Below, in pieces: positions 14,178 to 25,422 of a stretch of DNA of 64,000 nucleotides. Both the position numbers and the translations under genes were made by a program. Below the pieces are notes generated by a model. The model did no database searches. It was not told where the DNA came from and saw only the letters and a list, made by a program, of their open reading frames with translations. Position 1 is the stretch's first letter. Every line of letters begins with the position of its first letter. The DNA comes from Thioclava atlantica (GTDB lineage Bacteria > Pseudomonadota > Alphaproteobacteria > Rhodobacterales > Rhodobacteraceae), in contig NZ_AQRC01000016.1 in NCBI RefSeq assembly GCF_000737065.1, forward strand, positions 1 through 64,000, in the 5' to 3' direction.

Positions 14178-15331
14178 CAGCCAAGCTCCGAGATCTTGCG
14201 GGTTCCGACGATTTCCAGGCCGTAGGCGTCGAGGCCGATCACCTTGGGCTTGGGCGAATTGGTCAGCAGTTCGATCTGCGACAGGCCCAGCGACGACAGG
14301 ATCTGCGCGCCGAGGCCGTATTGGCGCAGCGTGCGCGGGCTCGCCGCATCATGGGGGGCCAGTTTCATCGAGGTGTCGCGCAGCAGCACGACCACGCCCC
14401 TGCCCTCCTCGGCCACGAGCTCCATTGCGCGCGAGAACTCGTCGGCGCGCCCCTGCGGGCCGGTCCCCACGATATCGAGCAGCGGGTCGAGCGCGTGCAT
14501 CCGCACCAGAACCGGCTCGGGCGTGGTGATGTCGCCCTTGATCAGCGCGAGATGCTCGTCGCCATGCGAGGCATCCGAATAGGTGCGCATCAGCCAGTCG
14601 CCGCCGAACTCGCTGGCGATCGTCTCCTCGCGCTCCACCCGCACGAGATTGTCGTAGCGGCGGCGATAGGCGATCAGGTCGGAGATCGTGCCGATCTTGA
14701 GCCCGTGTTTCTGGGCGAAGGCCACGAGATCGGGCAGGCGCGACATCGAGCCGTCCTCGTTCATGATCTCGCAGATCACACCCGACGGGTTGAGGCCTGC
14801 CAGCCGCGCCACATCGACGGCGGCTTCGGTATGGCCCGCGCGCACCAGCACTCCGCCATCGCGGGCGCGGAGCGGAAAGACATGGCCCGGGGTCGCGATA
14901 TCGGCCGCGCCCCTGGTCGGGTCGATCGCGACGGCTACGGTCCGCGCGCGGTCATGGGCCGAGATGCCGGTGGAGACCCCCTCGCGCGCCTCGATCGAGA
15001 CGGTGAAGGCGGTCTCGTGGCGCGAGGAGTTCGACGACGCCATCAGCGGCAGCCCGAGCGCGTCGATCCGCTCGCCCGGCAGCGACAGGCAGATCAGCCC
15101 GCGCCCATGCGTCGCCATGAAGTTGATCGCGTTGGGCGTGGCCATCTGCGCGGGGATCACCAGATCGCCTTCGTTCTCGCGATCCTCGTGGTCCACGAGG
15201 ATGAACATCTTGCCGTTGCGCGCATCCTCGATGATCTCCTCGACCGGCGAGATCGCGTCGCGATAGGTCTCCTCGACCGGGCCGGGAGTGTCATGGGTGC
15301 CCGACTTGTTCACGGGGCTCTGGGTCGTCAT
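14177..15331 (-). CDS. ribB: 3,4-dihydroxy-2-butanone 4-phosphate synthase, RibBX type
   Basis: The N-terminal half (about residues 20-220) is an intact RibB domain that makes dihydroxybutanone phosphate from ribulose 5-phosphate: DHEDRENEGDL, FMATHGRGLICLSL, VRAGHTEAAVD and GVICEIMNEDG are present. The C-terminal half (about 225-384) aligns with GTP cyclohydrolase II, but the zinc motif region (normally a CX10CXC pattern) is replaced by HALDPLLDIVGTG, so all three zinc cysteines are missing. This is the RibBX form known in proteobacteria; GTP cyclohydrolase II activity must be encoded elsewhere. The start at 15331 overlaps the ribE stop. Confidence 0.92.
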   Translation of the reverse strand: MTTQSPVNKSGTHDTPGPVEETYRDAISPVEEIIEDARNGKMFILVDHEDRENEGDLVIPAQMATPNAINFMATHGRGLICLSLPGERIDALGLPLMASSNSSRHETAFTVSIEAREGVSTGISAHDRARTVAVAIDPTRGAADIATPGHVFPLRARDGGVLVRAGHTEAAVDVARLAGLNPSGVICEIMNEDGSMSRLPDLVAFAQKHGLKIGTISDLIAYRRRYDNLVRVEREETIASEFGGDWLMRTYSDASHGDEHLALIKGDITTPEPVLVRMHALDPLLDIVGTGPQGRADEFSRAMELVAEEGRGVVVLLRDTSMKLAPHDAASPRTLRQYGLGAQILSSLGLSQIELLTNSPKPKVIGLDAYGLEIVGTRKISELG

Positions 15332-15933
15332 CAGTTCCACTCCTGCAAACGGGCGACATAGCGTGCGAGCGTGTCGATCTCGAGATTGACCGGATCGCCC
15401 GCCTTCGCCTGCCCCCAATTGGTGACCTGCTTGGTATGGGGGATGATGTTCACGCCGAACTCGCGGCCCGAGACCTCGTTCACGGTCAGCGAGGTGCCGT
15501 TGAGCGCAACCGATCCCTTGGAGGCGATGAATTTCGCGAGGCTCTCGGGGGCGCGGAAGGTGAAGCGCGTGCTGTCACCCTCATCGGCGAGCGAAACGAT
15601 CTCGGCCACGCCGTCGACATGGCCCGAGACGATATGCCCGCCCAGTTCGTCGCCGACCTTGAGCGCACGTTCGAGATTGAGCTTCTTGCCCGTCCACCAG
15701 CCGTTGCGCCCGATATTGGTCTTCGAGACGGTCTCGGCGGAGATCTCCACATCGAACCAGTTGCGCGGCTCCGAACCCTTGGCGATCACGGTCAGGCAGA
15801 CCCCGTCGCAGGCGATCGACGCACCGATATCGATGCCCGTCACGTCGTAACTCGTCGCGATGCGCGCGCGCAGGTCGCCGCGCTGCTCAAGCTCGAGCAC
15901 CTCTCCAACATCGGTCACGATCCCGGTGAACAT
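15331..15933 (-). CDS. ribE: Riboflavin synthase, alpha chain
   Basis: Dismutates two lumazine molecules to riboflavin. The 200-aa product has the two-fold lumazine-binding repeat. The first repeat begins MFTGIVTDVGEVLELEQRGD with the conserved DGVCLTV; the second contains GHIVSGHVDGVAEIV and NGTSLTVNEV. It is the first gene of the ribE-ribBX-ribH-nusB operon on the minus strand. I saw no FMN riboswitch between it and the divergent capsule gene. Confidence 0.96.
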   Translation of the reverse strand: MFTGIVTDVGEVLELEQRGDLRARIATSYDVTGIDIGASIACDGVCLTVIAKGSEPRNWFDVEISAETVSKTNIGRNGWWTGKKLNLERALKVGDELGGHIVSGHVDGVAEIVSLADEGDSTRFTFRAPESLAKFIASKGSVALNGTSLTVNEVSGREFGVNIIPHTKQVTNWGQAKAGDPVNLEIDTLARYVARLQEWN

Positions 15934-16141
15934 GGTCTTATCCCCTTAGATTTCGGCTCCTAGCTAGCCCGCACGCCGCCCCTTCGCAAGGGATCAGGCC
16001 CGCACATCGCCTGCGCCCTGTCGCGTAGCTTCCTGCCGCGGGCCGCAAATTCGCCGCACTGGCGGATGAAAATGGCACAAATCCCGTGACTTCGCACCCG
16101 GCATGCGCGATCACGGGCCAGGGACGGGGTGACGGGGCGGA

Positions 16142-17428
16142 ATGCAAGGCTTTCACGATCGCCATTTTCTGATGCTGCAGGGGCCGCACGGGCCCTTCTT
16201 CCACCAGCTCGGCGCGATGCTGCGTCAGGCGGGGGCTCAGGTCTGGCGCGTCGGCTTCAATCCGGGCGACGAAGCCTTCTGGCGCGACCGCCCCTCCTAT
16301 ATCCGTTTCGACGCCCCTTCCGACAGCTGGCCCCGCCGCCTGCGCGAACTCGTCTCCGAGAAGGCGATCACCGATCTCGTGCTCTATGGCGACATCCGTC
16401 CCCTCCATGCGCAAGCCGTCGAGATCGGGCGCGAGCTGGGCCTGACGGTGCATGTCTTCGAGGAAGGCTATCTGCGCCCCTATTGGGTGACCTATGAGCG
16501 TGGCGGTTCGAACGGCCATTCGCGCCTGATGGAGATGTCGGTGGCGCAGATGCGCGAGGACCTCGCGCGCTCCGAGATCGAGTTTCCCGACGCCCCGCCC
16601 CGCTGGGGCGACACCCGCCACCACATCTTCTACGGCGCGCTCTACCATTTCCTCGTGATGGCGCGCCCCCGCCCCTATCGCCATTTCCGACCGCATCGCG
16701 ACATCGGCGTCATCGAGGAGTTCCGCCTCTGGCTGCGCCGCCTTCTGCTGATGCCATTGCACATGACGGAACGCCGCCTCGCCACCCGGCGGGTGCGCCG
16801 CGGCGGCTTTCCCTATCATCTCGTGCTGCTTCAGCTCGAGCATGATGCGAGCTTCCGGGCCCATTCTCCCTTCACCAGCCAGACCGAGTTCATCGAGCGC
16901 GTGATGGCCGGGTTCGCACGCGGCGCCCCGCCCCATCACCACCTCGTCTTCAAGGCCCACCCGCTCGAGGATGGCCGCGCCCCGATCCGGGCCGCGATCC
17001 GCAGCGCCGCGCGCAGCCACGCCCTGGAGGCGCGCGTGCATTTCGTGCGCGGCGGCAAGCTCGCGGGGCTTCTGGCGCAGGCGCGTTCTGCCGTCACCGT
17101 CAATTCCACCGCTGCGCAGCAGGTGCTCTGGCGGGGCCTTCCGCTCAAGGCGCTCGGCCGGGCGATCTTCGACAAGCCGGGCTTCACCTCCGCCCAGCCG
17201 CTCGAGGAGTTCTTCGCCAATCCCGACCGCCCCGATGCCCGCGCCTACCGCGCCTATCGCCATTACCTCCTCGAGACGAGCCAGGTTCCGGGCGGCTTCT
17301 ATTCCGCCCGCGGCCGGCGCGCGCTGCTTCGACAGGTGGTCGACATGATGCTGGCGGCGGAAGATCCCTATGACGCGCTGACCGAGGGCAAAGCGGCCCC
17401 GAGGCAACAGTTGCGGGTGGTGAGATAA
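16142..17428 (+). CDS. kpsS: Capsule polysaccharide export protein, KpsS family
   Basis: Product of 428 aa. KpsS adds beta-Kdo to the lipid carrier that anchors group 2 capsular polysaccharide before export. Family blocks are LMLQGPHGPFFHQLGAMLRQ near the N-terminus, VLYGDIRPLHAQAVEIG, VFEEGYLRPYWVTYE and the late HHHLVFKAHPLEDGRAP. It acts in the cytoplasm at the inner membrane. It is followed by an outer-membrane export lipoprotein gene and kpsC on the same strand. No ABC transporter genes (KpsMTE) are in the window. Confidence 0.88.
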   Translation: MQGFHDRHFLMLQGPHGPFFHQLGAMLRQAGAQVWRVGFNPGDEAFWRDRPSYIRFDAPSDSWPRRLRELVSEKAITDLVLYGDIRPLHAQAVEIGRELGLTVHVFEEGYLRPYWVTYERGGSNGHSRLMEMSVAQMREDLARSEIEFPDAPPRWGDTRHHIFYGALYHFLVMARPRPYRHFRPHRDIGVIEEFRLWLRRLLLMPLHMTERRLATRRVRRGGFPYHLVLLQLEHDASFRAHSPFTSQTEFIERVMAGFARGAPPHHHLVFKAHPLEDGRAPIRAAIRSAARSHALEARVHFVRGGKLAGLLAQARSAVTVNSTAAQQVLWRGLPLKALGRAIFDKPGFTSAQPLEEFFANPDRPDARAYRAYRHYLLETSQVPGGFYSARGRRALLRQVVDMMLAAEDPYDALTEGKAAPRQQLRVVR

Positions 17429-17509
17429 TTTTTTCTCGTTTTTTTACCGATGGTTCGGTAGATTCGCTGCAAAACGAACAAGCAGCATCCCGAACGAGGA
17501 GCGCGAGCA

Positions 17510-18640
17510 GTGAATACCCGACCCAACCGCAGGGCCCTGTTGACGGGCCTTTCCGCGACGTTGCTGACCGCCTCTTGCGGCCTGCCGCGCTCCGGCCCGA
17601 ACAAACGCGAGCTCTTTTCCGGCTCGGTCTTGCGTCAGGGCGACGCTTTCGTCGTTCAGGTCAATGATTTAGTCACCCGCGCCACGGCCGTGCAGCCCGC
17701 CTTGGGCTTCTCGTCGAAATTCATCAATGCCAGCCCGCTCGGATCGGACACGATCCGGCCCGGCGACACGCTCGCGCTGACGATCTGGGAAAACGTCGAT
17801 GACGGGCTCCTCGCGAACCAGGGCGCGAATGCGACGCAGCTGCAGCAGGTCCAGGTGGACAGCGCCGGTTACATCTTCATCCCCTATGCCGGGCGCATCA
17901 AGGCCGCAGGCAACACCCCCGAAGGGCTGCGCCGGGTCATCACCGCCAAGCTCGACACCCAGACGCCGGACCCGCAGGTGCTCATCTCGCGCACGGCCGG
18001 AAATGGCGCGACCGTCTCGGTGATGGGCGCGATCAACGGCCAGGGCGTCTATCCGATCGAGCGGCCGAACCGCACGCTGTCGGCGATGATCGCCCGGGCG
18101 GGCGGCGTTTCGATCCCCGCCGAAGTCGCCAAGATCACCGTCAAGCGCGGCAGCATGGCGGAATCGGTCTGGCTCAAGGATCTCTACGAGAATCCGAGGA
18201 TGGATATCGCGCTGCGCGACAATGACGTGATCCTCGTCGAGAAGGACAAGCGCTCCTTCACCGCCCTCGGCGCGACCGGCAGCCAGGCGCGGGTGCCCTT
18301 CGAGACCCAGACCCTCTCGGCGCTCGAGGCGATCGCCACCGTGGGCGGCCTGCAACCGAACCTCGCCGATCCGACCGGTGTCTTCGTGCTGCGCAACGAG
18401 CCCGCCGATATCGCGATGAAGGTGCTCGGCCGGACCGATCTCGTGGGCGATCAGCGCATGATCTACGTCCTCAGCCTGACCGAGCCCAACGGCATGTTCC
18501 TGGCTCGCGATTTCGCGATCCGCGACGGCGACACGGTCTATGTCACCGAAGCGCCCTTCGTGCAGTGGCAAAAGATGCTCTCGGCCCTCACCGGGCCGCT
18601 CGGGACGGCGAACACGCTGAACTCGCTCGCCGGAAACTGA
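17510..18640 (+). CDS. OPX-family polysaccharide export lipoprotein (Wza/KpsD-like)
   Basis: Outer-membrane polysaccharide export protein of 376 aa. A signal peptide ends in the lipobox LTASC (lipidated Cys about residue 23). A Poly_export domain follows (IRPGDTLALTIWENVDDG, GYIFIPYAGRIKAAGNTPEG), then SLBB-like segments (VSVMGAINGQGVYPIERPN and later ATVGGLQPNLADPTGVF). The start is GTG at 17510 with GAGGAG upstream. Its stop overlaps the start of kpsC (TGATG), so export lipoprotein and initiating glycosyltransferase are coupled. Confidence 0.9.
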   Translation: MNTRPNRRALLTGLSATLLTASCGLPRSGPNKRELFSGSVLRQGDAFVVQVNDLVTRATAVQPALGFSSKFINASPLGSDTIRPGDTLALTIWENVDDGLLANQGANATQLQQVQVDSAGYIFIPYAGRIKAAGNTPEGLRRVITAKLDTQTPDPQVLISRTAGNGATVSVMGAINGQGVYPIERPNRTLSAMIARAGGVSIPAEVAKITVKRGSMAESVWLKDLYENPRMDIALRDNDVILVEKDKRSFTALGATGSQARVPFETQTLSALEAIATVGGLQPNLADPTGVFVLRNEPADIAMKVLGRTDLVGDQRMIYVLSLTEPNGMFLARDFAIRDGDTVYVTEAPFVQWQKMLSALTGPLGTANTLNSLAGN

Positions 18641-20667
18641 TGCGCGCCGCGAAAGATCTCGAAGCCGTCGGGGACATCCCCCGGCGGCTTTTCTTCTACA
18701 ATGCAGGCATGTTGCGCCAGCGGCGCCTGCGCGAGATCCTGCACGCGGCCGGCCACGAGACGCTCCTCGGCCTGCCCGCGCCCGATGACGGCGTGGTGGT
18801 CTGGGGCCGCTCTCCTTACGCCGCGCGCGGAGAAGCCGTCGCCGCCCGCCGCGCGGTGCCCCTGATCCGGCTCGAGGACGCCTTCCTGCGCTCGATCCGG
18901 CCGGGGCGGATGGGCGATCCGCCGCTGGGACTGCTGATCGACCCGGAGGGCGTGCATTTCGACAGCGCCAGCCCCTCGCGGATCGAACGGCTTCTGGCCG
19001 GGACGCCGCTCGACGATCACGCGGTCCTGCAACGCGCCCGCGACGGGATTGCCCGCATCCGCGAGCTGGAGCTTTCGAAATACAATGATTTCGACCCCGC
19101 CCTGCCGGCGTCCGACCCCGGCTATGTGCTGGTGATCGACCAGATCGCAGGCGACGCCTCGATCACGCATGGCGGCGCGACCGCCGCGACCTTCCGCGAA
19201 ATGCTCGCCGTCGCCCGGATCGAGAATCCCGGCGCGCGGATCGTGATCCGTACCCATGCCGAAACCCGCGCGGGGCTCCGCCCCGGTCATTACACGTCAG
19301 AGAGCGGCGATGCGGCGACGGAAATCTGCGATGCACCGATCTCGCCATGGAAGCTATTCGAGGGCGCGATCGCGGTCTACACGGTGTCGTCCCTGATGGG
19401 TTACGAGGCTATCCTCGCGGGGCACAAGCCGCGCGTCTTCGGCCAGCCCTTCTATGCCGGCTGGGGCCTCACACAGGACGAAAATCCGGTACCGCGCCGC
19501 ACCCGCAAGCTCACCCGTGCGCAGATCTTCGCCGTGACCCATATCCTCGCGCCCACATGGTTCGACCCGTGCCGCAAGCGGCTATGCAGCTTCGAGGAGG
19601 CGGTCGATCAGCTCGAGGCGGAAGTGCGCGCCTTTCGCGAGGACCGACACGGCTATGTCGCGGGTGGCATGTCGCTGTGGAAGCGCCCGCATCTGCGGCG
19701 CTTCTTCGGACGGCATGGCCCGCTCCGCTTCTCAGAGCGCCCCCTCCCGGGTCGCCCGTTCCTCTATTGGGCCTCGCGGATATCCCCCGAAATCGCCGCA
19801 CAAGAGCCGATCCGGGTCGAGGACGGCTTCCTGCGCTCGCGCGGTCTCGGGGCCGAACTCGTGCCGCCGCTATCTCTTATCACCGACCGTCAGGGGATCT
19901 ACTACGACCCCACCCGCCCCTCCGATCTCGAGGACCTGATCGCGCAGGAGCCGCCCGCCGGCGGGCGGATGCGGGCCGAGCGTCTGAACGCCCGGCTGAG
20001 CGCGGAAGGGGTGACGAAATACAATCTCGAGGGCCCCGCACCCGCTCTTCCCGAAGGTCACCGCATTCTGGTCCCGGGCCAGGTGGAGGATGATGCCTCG
20101 ATCCGGCTCGGGGCAAGCGAGGTTTGCACAAATCTCGCATTGCTGTGCGAAGTCAGGCGTCGAAACCCTGACTCCATTGTCATTTTCAAACCTCATCCCG
20201 ATGTCGTAGCAGGGCTTCGCCCGGGCGCGGTGGCGCGGGACATGGCCGCGAAATATGCCGATCTGGTGTTGCCCAAAGTCGATCTGGGCGCCCTGCTCGA
20301 AACCGTGGACGAGGTCTGGACGATGACCTCCGGGCTGGGCTTCGAGGCGTTGTTGCGCGGCAAGCCGGTCACCACGCTCGGCGCGCCCTTCTATGCCGGA
20401 TGGGGGCTCACCCGGGATCTCGCGCGGATGCCGGAACGGCGCAAAGCCCGGCCCGATCTGTTACAGCTCGCCCATGCCGCGCTGATCGCCTATCCGCGCT
20501 ATCTCGACCCGGTGAACCGCCTGCCCTGTCCGCCCGAGGTGGTGCTCGACCGGCTTGCTCAGGGTGAGATCCCGCGCAGGGGGCCGCTCAATCGCGGCTT
20601 GTCGAAATTCCAGGGGCTGCTCGCTTCCCAAAGCTGGATCTGGCGTCAATCACGCCGCCACCGGTGA
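18640..20667 (+). CDS. kpsC: Capsule polysaccharide beta-Kdo transferase KpsC
   Basis: Tandem-domain protein of 675 aa. KpsC adds alternating beta-linked Kdo residues to the capsule lipid acceptor. The internal duplication is visible: VFGQPFYAGWGLTQDENPVP in the first half and TLGAPFYAGWGLTRDLARMP in the second, and IRLEDAFLRSI against IRVEDGFLRSRG. The start at 18640 is inferred from the TGATG overlap with the upstream gene; ATG at 18709 is possible. The last 22 bp overlap the convergent ribD gene. Confidence 0.88.
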   Translation: MRAAKDLEAVGDIPRRLFFYNAGMLRQRRLREILHAAGHETLLGLPAPDDGVVVWGRSPYAARGEAVAARRAVPLIRLEDAFLRSIRPGRMGDPPLGLLIDPEGVHFDSASPSRIERLLAGTPLDDHAVLQRARDGIARIRELELSKYNDFDPALPASDPGYVLVIDQIAGDASITHGGATAATFREMLAVARIENPGARIVIRTHAETRAGLRPGHYTSESGDAATEICDAPISPWKLFEGAIAVYTVSSLMGYEAILAGHKPRVFGQPFYAGWGLTQDENPVPRRTRKLTRAQIFAVTHILAPTWFDPCRKRLCSFEEAVDQLEAEVRAFREDRHGYVAGGMSLWKRPHLRRFFGRHGPLRFSERPLPGRPFLYWASRISPEIAAQEPIRVEDGFLRSRGLGAELVPPLSLITDRQGIYYDPTRPSDLEDLIAQEPPAGGRMRAERLNARLSAEGVTKYNLEGPAPALPEGHRILVPGQVEDDASIRLGASEVCTNLALLCEVRRRNPDSIVIFKPHPDVVAGLRPGAVARDMAAKYADLVLPKVDLGALLETVDEVWTMTSGLGFEALLRGKPVTTLGAPFYAGWGLTRDLARMPERRKARPDLLQLAHAALIAYPRYLDPVNRLPCPPEVVLDRLAQGEIPRRGPLNRGLSKFQGLLASQSWIWRQSRRHR

Positions 20668-21740
20668 AGCACATCCGCGCCGATCCGCGTGGTCTCCACC
20701 AGCCGGAAGCGCGGCGCGTCTGCCAGGTTTCCCACTCCCATCCCCCCGATCCCCGCCCGTCCATCCGAGCCCAGCAGCACCCCGGCGGTGAAGCCGATCA
20801 GCTCATCGACAAGCCCCGCCGTCGCCAGCGCGGCCGCGAATTGCCCGCCACCCTCGCAAAACACGCGGGTGAGGCCCCGCGCCCCGAGCGCCTCCATCAC
20901 CGCGAAGGGATCGAGCCCGCCCCCAGCCAGGGCAGGCAGATCGAACAGCTCGGCCCCCAGTTCCGACCAGTAATCGCGCGCCTCCCGCGGCGCACGGGGG
21001 CCATGCATGAGCCAGAGCGGGGCCTGATCGAGCGACCCGGCCAGACGCGCGCTCGGCAGATCGAGCGTCTCGGAGACGATGACCCGGACCGGCGCGCGCA
21101 GCGGCGTGAAATTGCGGACGGTCAGCAGCGGGTCATCCGCCCGCGCGGTCCCGCCCCCCACCATCACCGCGTCGAATTCGGCACGCATCGCATGAACGCG
21201 TGCGCGCGCCTCGGGCCCGGTGATCCACTGGCTCTCGCCCGTGGCGGTGGCGATCCGGCCGTCGAAGCTGCTGGCGAGCTTGAGTGCGAGCCACGGCCGG
21301 TTGCGGGTGATGCGGCTGAGGAAGCCGGCCTGAAGCGCGCGCGCCTCGGCCTCGAGGCAGCCGGTCTCGACCGCGATCCCGGCCGCACGCAGCTTTTCAT
21401 GGCCGCCGCCCGAGACCCGCGGATCGGGATCCTCCATCGCCGAGACCACCCGCGCGACCCCGGCCGCGATCAGCGCCTCGGAACAGGGCGGCGTCTTGCC
21501 GTGATGGGCGCAGGGTTCGAGCGTGACATAGACGACAGCGCCGCGCGCCGCCGCACCGGCCTGGGCCAGCGCGCGCACCTCGGCATGGGGGCGGCCACCC
21601 GGCTGGGTCCAGCCGCGTCCGACGATGCGCCCCTCGCGCACGATCACGCAGCCTACCGCCGGGTTCGGCCAGACATTCCCGAGGCCGCGCCGCGCGAGGC
21701 CCAGGGCAAGCGACATGAAGCGCCGGTCGGCGCCCGTCAC
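20646..21740 (-). CDS. ribD: Riboflavin biosynthesis deaminase/reductase RibD
   Basis: Bifunctional enzyme for the deamination and side-chain reduction steps of riboflavin synthesis. The N-terminal deaminase has the zinc site HAE ([11 protein letters not shown]) and [11 protein letters not shown]; the C-terminal reductase (about residues 145-364) contains [18 protein letters not shown] and the late [12 protein letters not shown]. Length of 364 aa is typical. The start overlaps the nrdR stop by 4 bp, so nrdR and ribD are coupled. The remaining rib genes lie about 5 kb further along the same strand, beyond the capsule genes. Confidence 0.95.
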   Translation of the reverse strand: MTGADRRFMSLALGLARRGLGNVWPNPAVGCVIVREGRIVGRGWTQPGGRPHAEVRALAQAGAAARGAVVYVTLEPCAHHGKTPPCSEALIAAGVARVVSAMEDPDPRVSGGGHEKLRAAGIAVETGCLEAEARALQAGFLSRITRNRPWLALKLASSFDGRIATATGESQWITGPEARARVHAMRAEFDAVMVGGGTARADDPLLTVRNFTPLRAPVRVIVSETLDLPSARLAGSLDQAPLWLMHGPRAPREARDYWSELGAELFDLPALAGGGLDPFAVMEALGARGLTRVFCEGGGQFAAALATAGLVDELIGFTAGVLLGSDGRAGIGGMGVGNLADAPRFRLVETTRIGADVLHRWRRD

Positions 21741-22207
21741 TCCGCCTCGCCCGGCTGCGGCGGACGCAGTTCGGAGACGAATTTGTCGAAGTCGTCCGCT
21801 TCCTGGAAGTTCTTGTAAACGCTCGCGAAACGCACATAACCCACGGTGTCGATCCGGGCCAGCGTCTCCATCACGATCTCGCCGATCACCTTCGAGGAGA
21901 TATCGGTCTCGCCCATGCTCTCCAGACGGCGCACGATGCCCGAGATCATCTGGTCGATCCGCTCGGGCTCGACGGGGCGTTTCTGCATCGCGATGCGGAT
22001 CGAGCGTTCGAGCTTGTCGCGGTCGAAATCCTCGCGCTTGCCCGAGGTCTTGATCACCACGAGGTCGCGCAATTGCACGCGCTCATAGGTGGTGAAGCGT
22101 CCGCCACAGGCCGGGCAGAACCGCCGCCGCCGGATCGCCACATGATCCTCGGCCGGACGGCTGTCCTTCACCTGAGTATCGACATTTCCGCAAAATGGGC
22201 AGCGCAT
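21737..22207 (-). CDS. nrdR: Transcriptional repressor NrdR
   Basis: Repressor of ribonucleotide reductase genes, sensing ATP/dATP. The 156-aa product has an N-terminal zinc ribbon ([18 protein letters not shown], then [16 protein letters not shown]) and an ATP-cone domain ([20 protein letters not shown]). The start at 22207 gives the canonical MRCPFCG N-terminus with GAGGGGG upstream; a longer frame adds unrelated residues. No NrdR box was recognised in its own upstream region. Confidence 0.96.
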   Translation of the reverse strand: MRCPFCGNVDTQVKDSRPAEDHVAIRRRRFCPACGGRFTTYERVQLRDLVVIKTSGKREDFDRDKLERSIRIAMQKRPVEPERIDQMISGIVRRLESMGETDISSKVIGEIVMETLARIDTVGYVRFASVYKNFQEADDFDKFVSELRPPQPGEAE

Positions 22208-22349
22208 CGCGTCCCCCTCGTCCTTGGTCCCGCCTCTACCTGGGGTCTTAGGGCCCCGGTTGTCCACAAGACCTTAGCCTGCCCCTCAGCATTTGGGTAG
22301 AAAAAATGTATGAACCCCAGATATGGCGGCGAGATGTGTCTTGGGAGAC

Positions 22350-22766
22350 TCAGCGCAAAAGCGCCACCACCTCGCGCCGATGTGCCGCCCGGCGATGTTC
22401 GAAAAGGTAAATTCCCTGCCAGGTCCCAAGCGCCATCCGCCCAGAAATGACAGGTATCTGCAAATGCGTAGGCAGGAGAGCGGCTTTGATATGGGCGGGC
22501 ATATCGTCCGGCCCCTCATAGGTATGGGTGAGATAACCCATGCTCGGATCGGTCGTAGGCGGCACGAGGCGGTGGAAGAATTCCGTCAGATCGGTGCGCA
22601 CCTCGGGATCGGCGTTTTCCTGAATGAGCAGGCTCGCGGAGGTGTGCCGGACGAAGAGCGTGAGCAGCGCCTCCTCGACATTCGCGACATCGACCCAGGA
22701 GCGCAGCTCGCGGGTGAATTCGTAGAGGCCCGGACCCGACGTGGAGATTTCGAACGCGGTATGCAT
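22350..22766 (-). CDS. yjbQ: YjbQ/UPF0047 family protein
   Basis: Small protein of 138 aa of the conserved YjbQ family, often annotated as a secondary thiamine-phosphate synthase because family members show weak activity of that kind; the physiological role is unclear. Diagnostic segments are LFVRHTSASLLIQENADPEV with conserved His and Glu, MGYLTHTYEGPDDMPAHIK, and GRMALGTWQGIYLFEHR at the C-terminus. Its start overlaps the stop of the upstream lipoprotein gene. Confidence 0.92.
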   Translation of the reverse strand: MHTAFEISTSGPGLYEFTRELRSWVDVANVEEALLTLFVRHTSASLLIQENADPEVRTDLTEFFHRLVPPTTDPSMGYLTHTYEGPDDMPAHIKAALLPTHLQIPVISGRMALGTWQGIYLFEHRRAAHRREVVALLR

Positions 22767-23086
22767 CAGCGCTCCGACGCGGGCCGCGCCTGCGTGCGAT
22801 CGGTCGCGACAATCGCGAGGCATTCGGGGTTGAGGTCCATGATCCTGCGCTCCTTCACCCAGAGCGCATCCGCCGCCGCCGCGCTGAGCCCGCGGGTGAC
22901 CATCGCCTTGGGCGCGGGCGTCCCGTCCCCCACCCCGGAGACCACGGTAAAGGTCCCGTCGGGCGCCGCCTCGACATAAAGGAAACAGGTCCCCGCCTGA
23001 TCCATCCGCGCAGGATCGCTCGCGGGCGCGCCCGTCATCTGGCAGGCCGCAAGAACCAGAGGGGCGAGGAGGAGAAGACGGGTCAT
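22766..23086 (-). CDS. Small predicted lipoprotein
   Basis: Product of 106 aa. The signal peptide MTRLLLLAPLVLAAC ends in a lipobox with Cys15. The mature part has two further cysteines (in GTCFLYV and NPECLAI) that could form a disulfide, and a segment FTVVSGVGDGTPAPKAMVTR. The function is not recognised. It is coupled to yjbQ by a TGATG overlap. The region between it and rpoD carries the rpoD terminator. Confidence 0.75.
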   Translation of the reverse strand: MTRLLLLAPLVLAACQMTGAPASDPARMDQAGTCFLYVEAAPDGTFTVVSGVGDGTPAPKAMVTRGLSAAAADALWVKERRIMDLNPECLAIVATDRTQARPASER

Positions 23087-23206
23087 GGCGGGCTCCCTGT
23101 TGGTGTCCGTTCAGGGATAGCAGGCGGGCCGGTTTCGGGGAAGCCTCGGCGGGCGGCCTGTATCGGATGGGGCCCCGGCCAGAGTGACCATGTGAGCGCC
23201 CCCAGC

Positions 23207-23238
23207 CCCAAAAAGCAAAACGCCCCCTTCCGGGGGCG
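23207..23238 (-). terminator. Intrinsic terminator of rpoD
   Basis: On the minus strand a stem CGCCCCC/GGGGGCG (23221-23238 plus strand) with a 4-nt loop is followed by TTTTGCTTTTT. It lies 8 bp after the rpoD stop. Confidence 0.85.
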
Positions 23239-23245
23239 CCTTTCA

Positions 23246-25240
<1,995 letters not shown>

Positions 25241-25422
25241 TTGGGCTCCTCGGTCAGGGCTTGGATCGGCTCAAGCTATGACGAAAGCGAATCATATCTA
25301 GTCTGTCTAACGAATCGTGGCGGCGAATCACAGGGGCGCGAGGCGGGCGGACATAAAGTTGATCACATCTGTGTCCACAACGATTCGCTTTCCTGCATCC
25401 GGATGCTCCGACGCCATCCTTC

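Noticed and set aside
14177-15331. Annotation as bifunctional RibBA.
   Set aside because: The GTP cyclohydrolase II zinc cysteines are absent, so only the RibB activity is supported.
15934-16141. FMN riboswitch sought upstream of ribE.
   Set aside because: None of the conserved FMN-aptamer segments could be found on the minus strand in this gap.
22208-22349. NrdR box sought upstream of nrdR for autoregulation.
   Set aside because: No pair of NrdR-box-like sequences was recognised.
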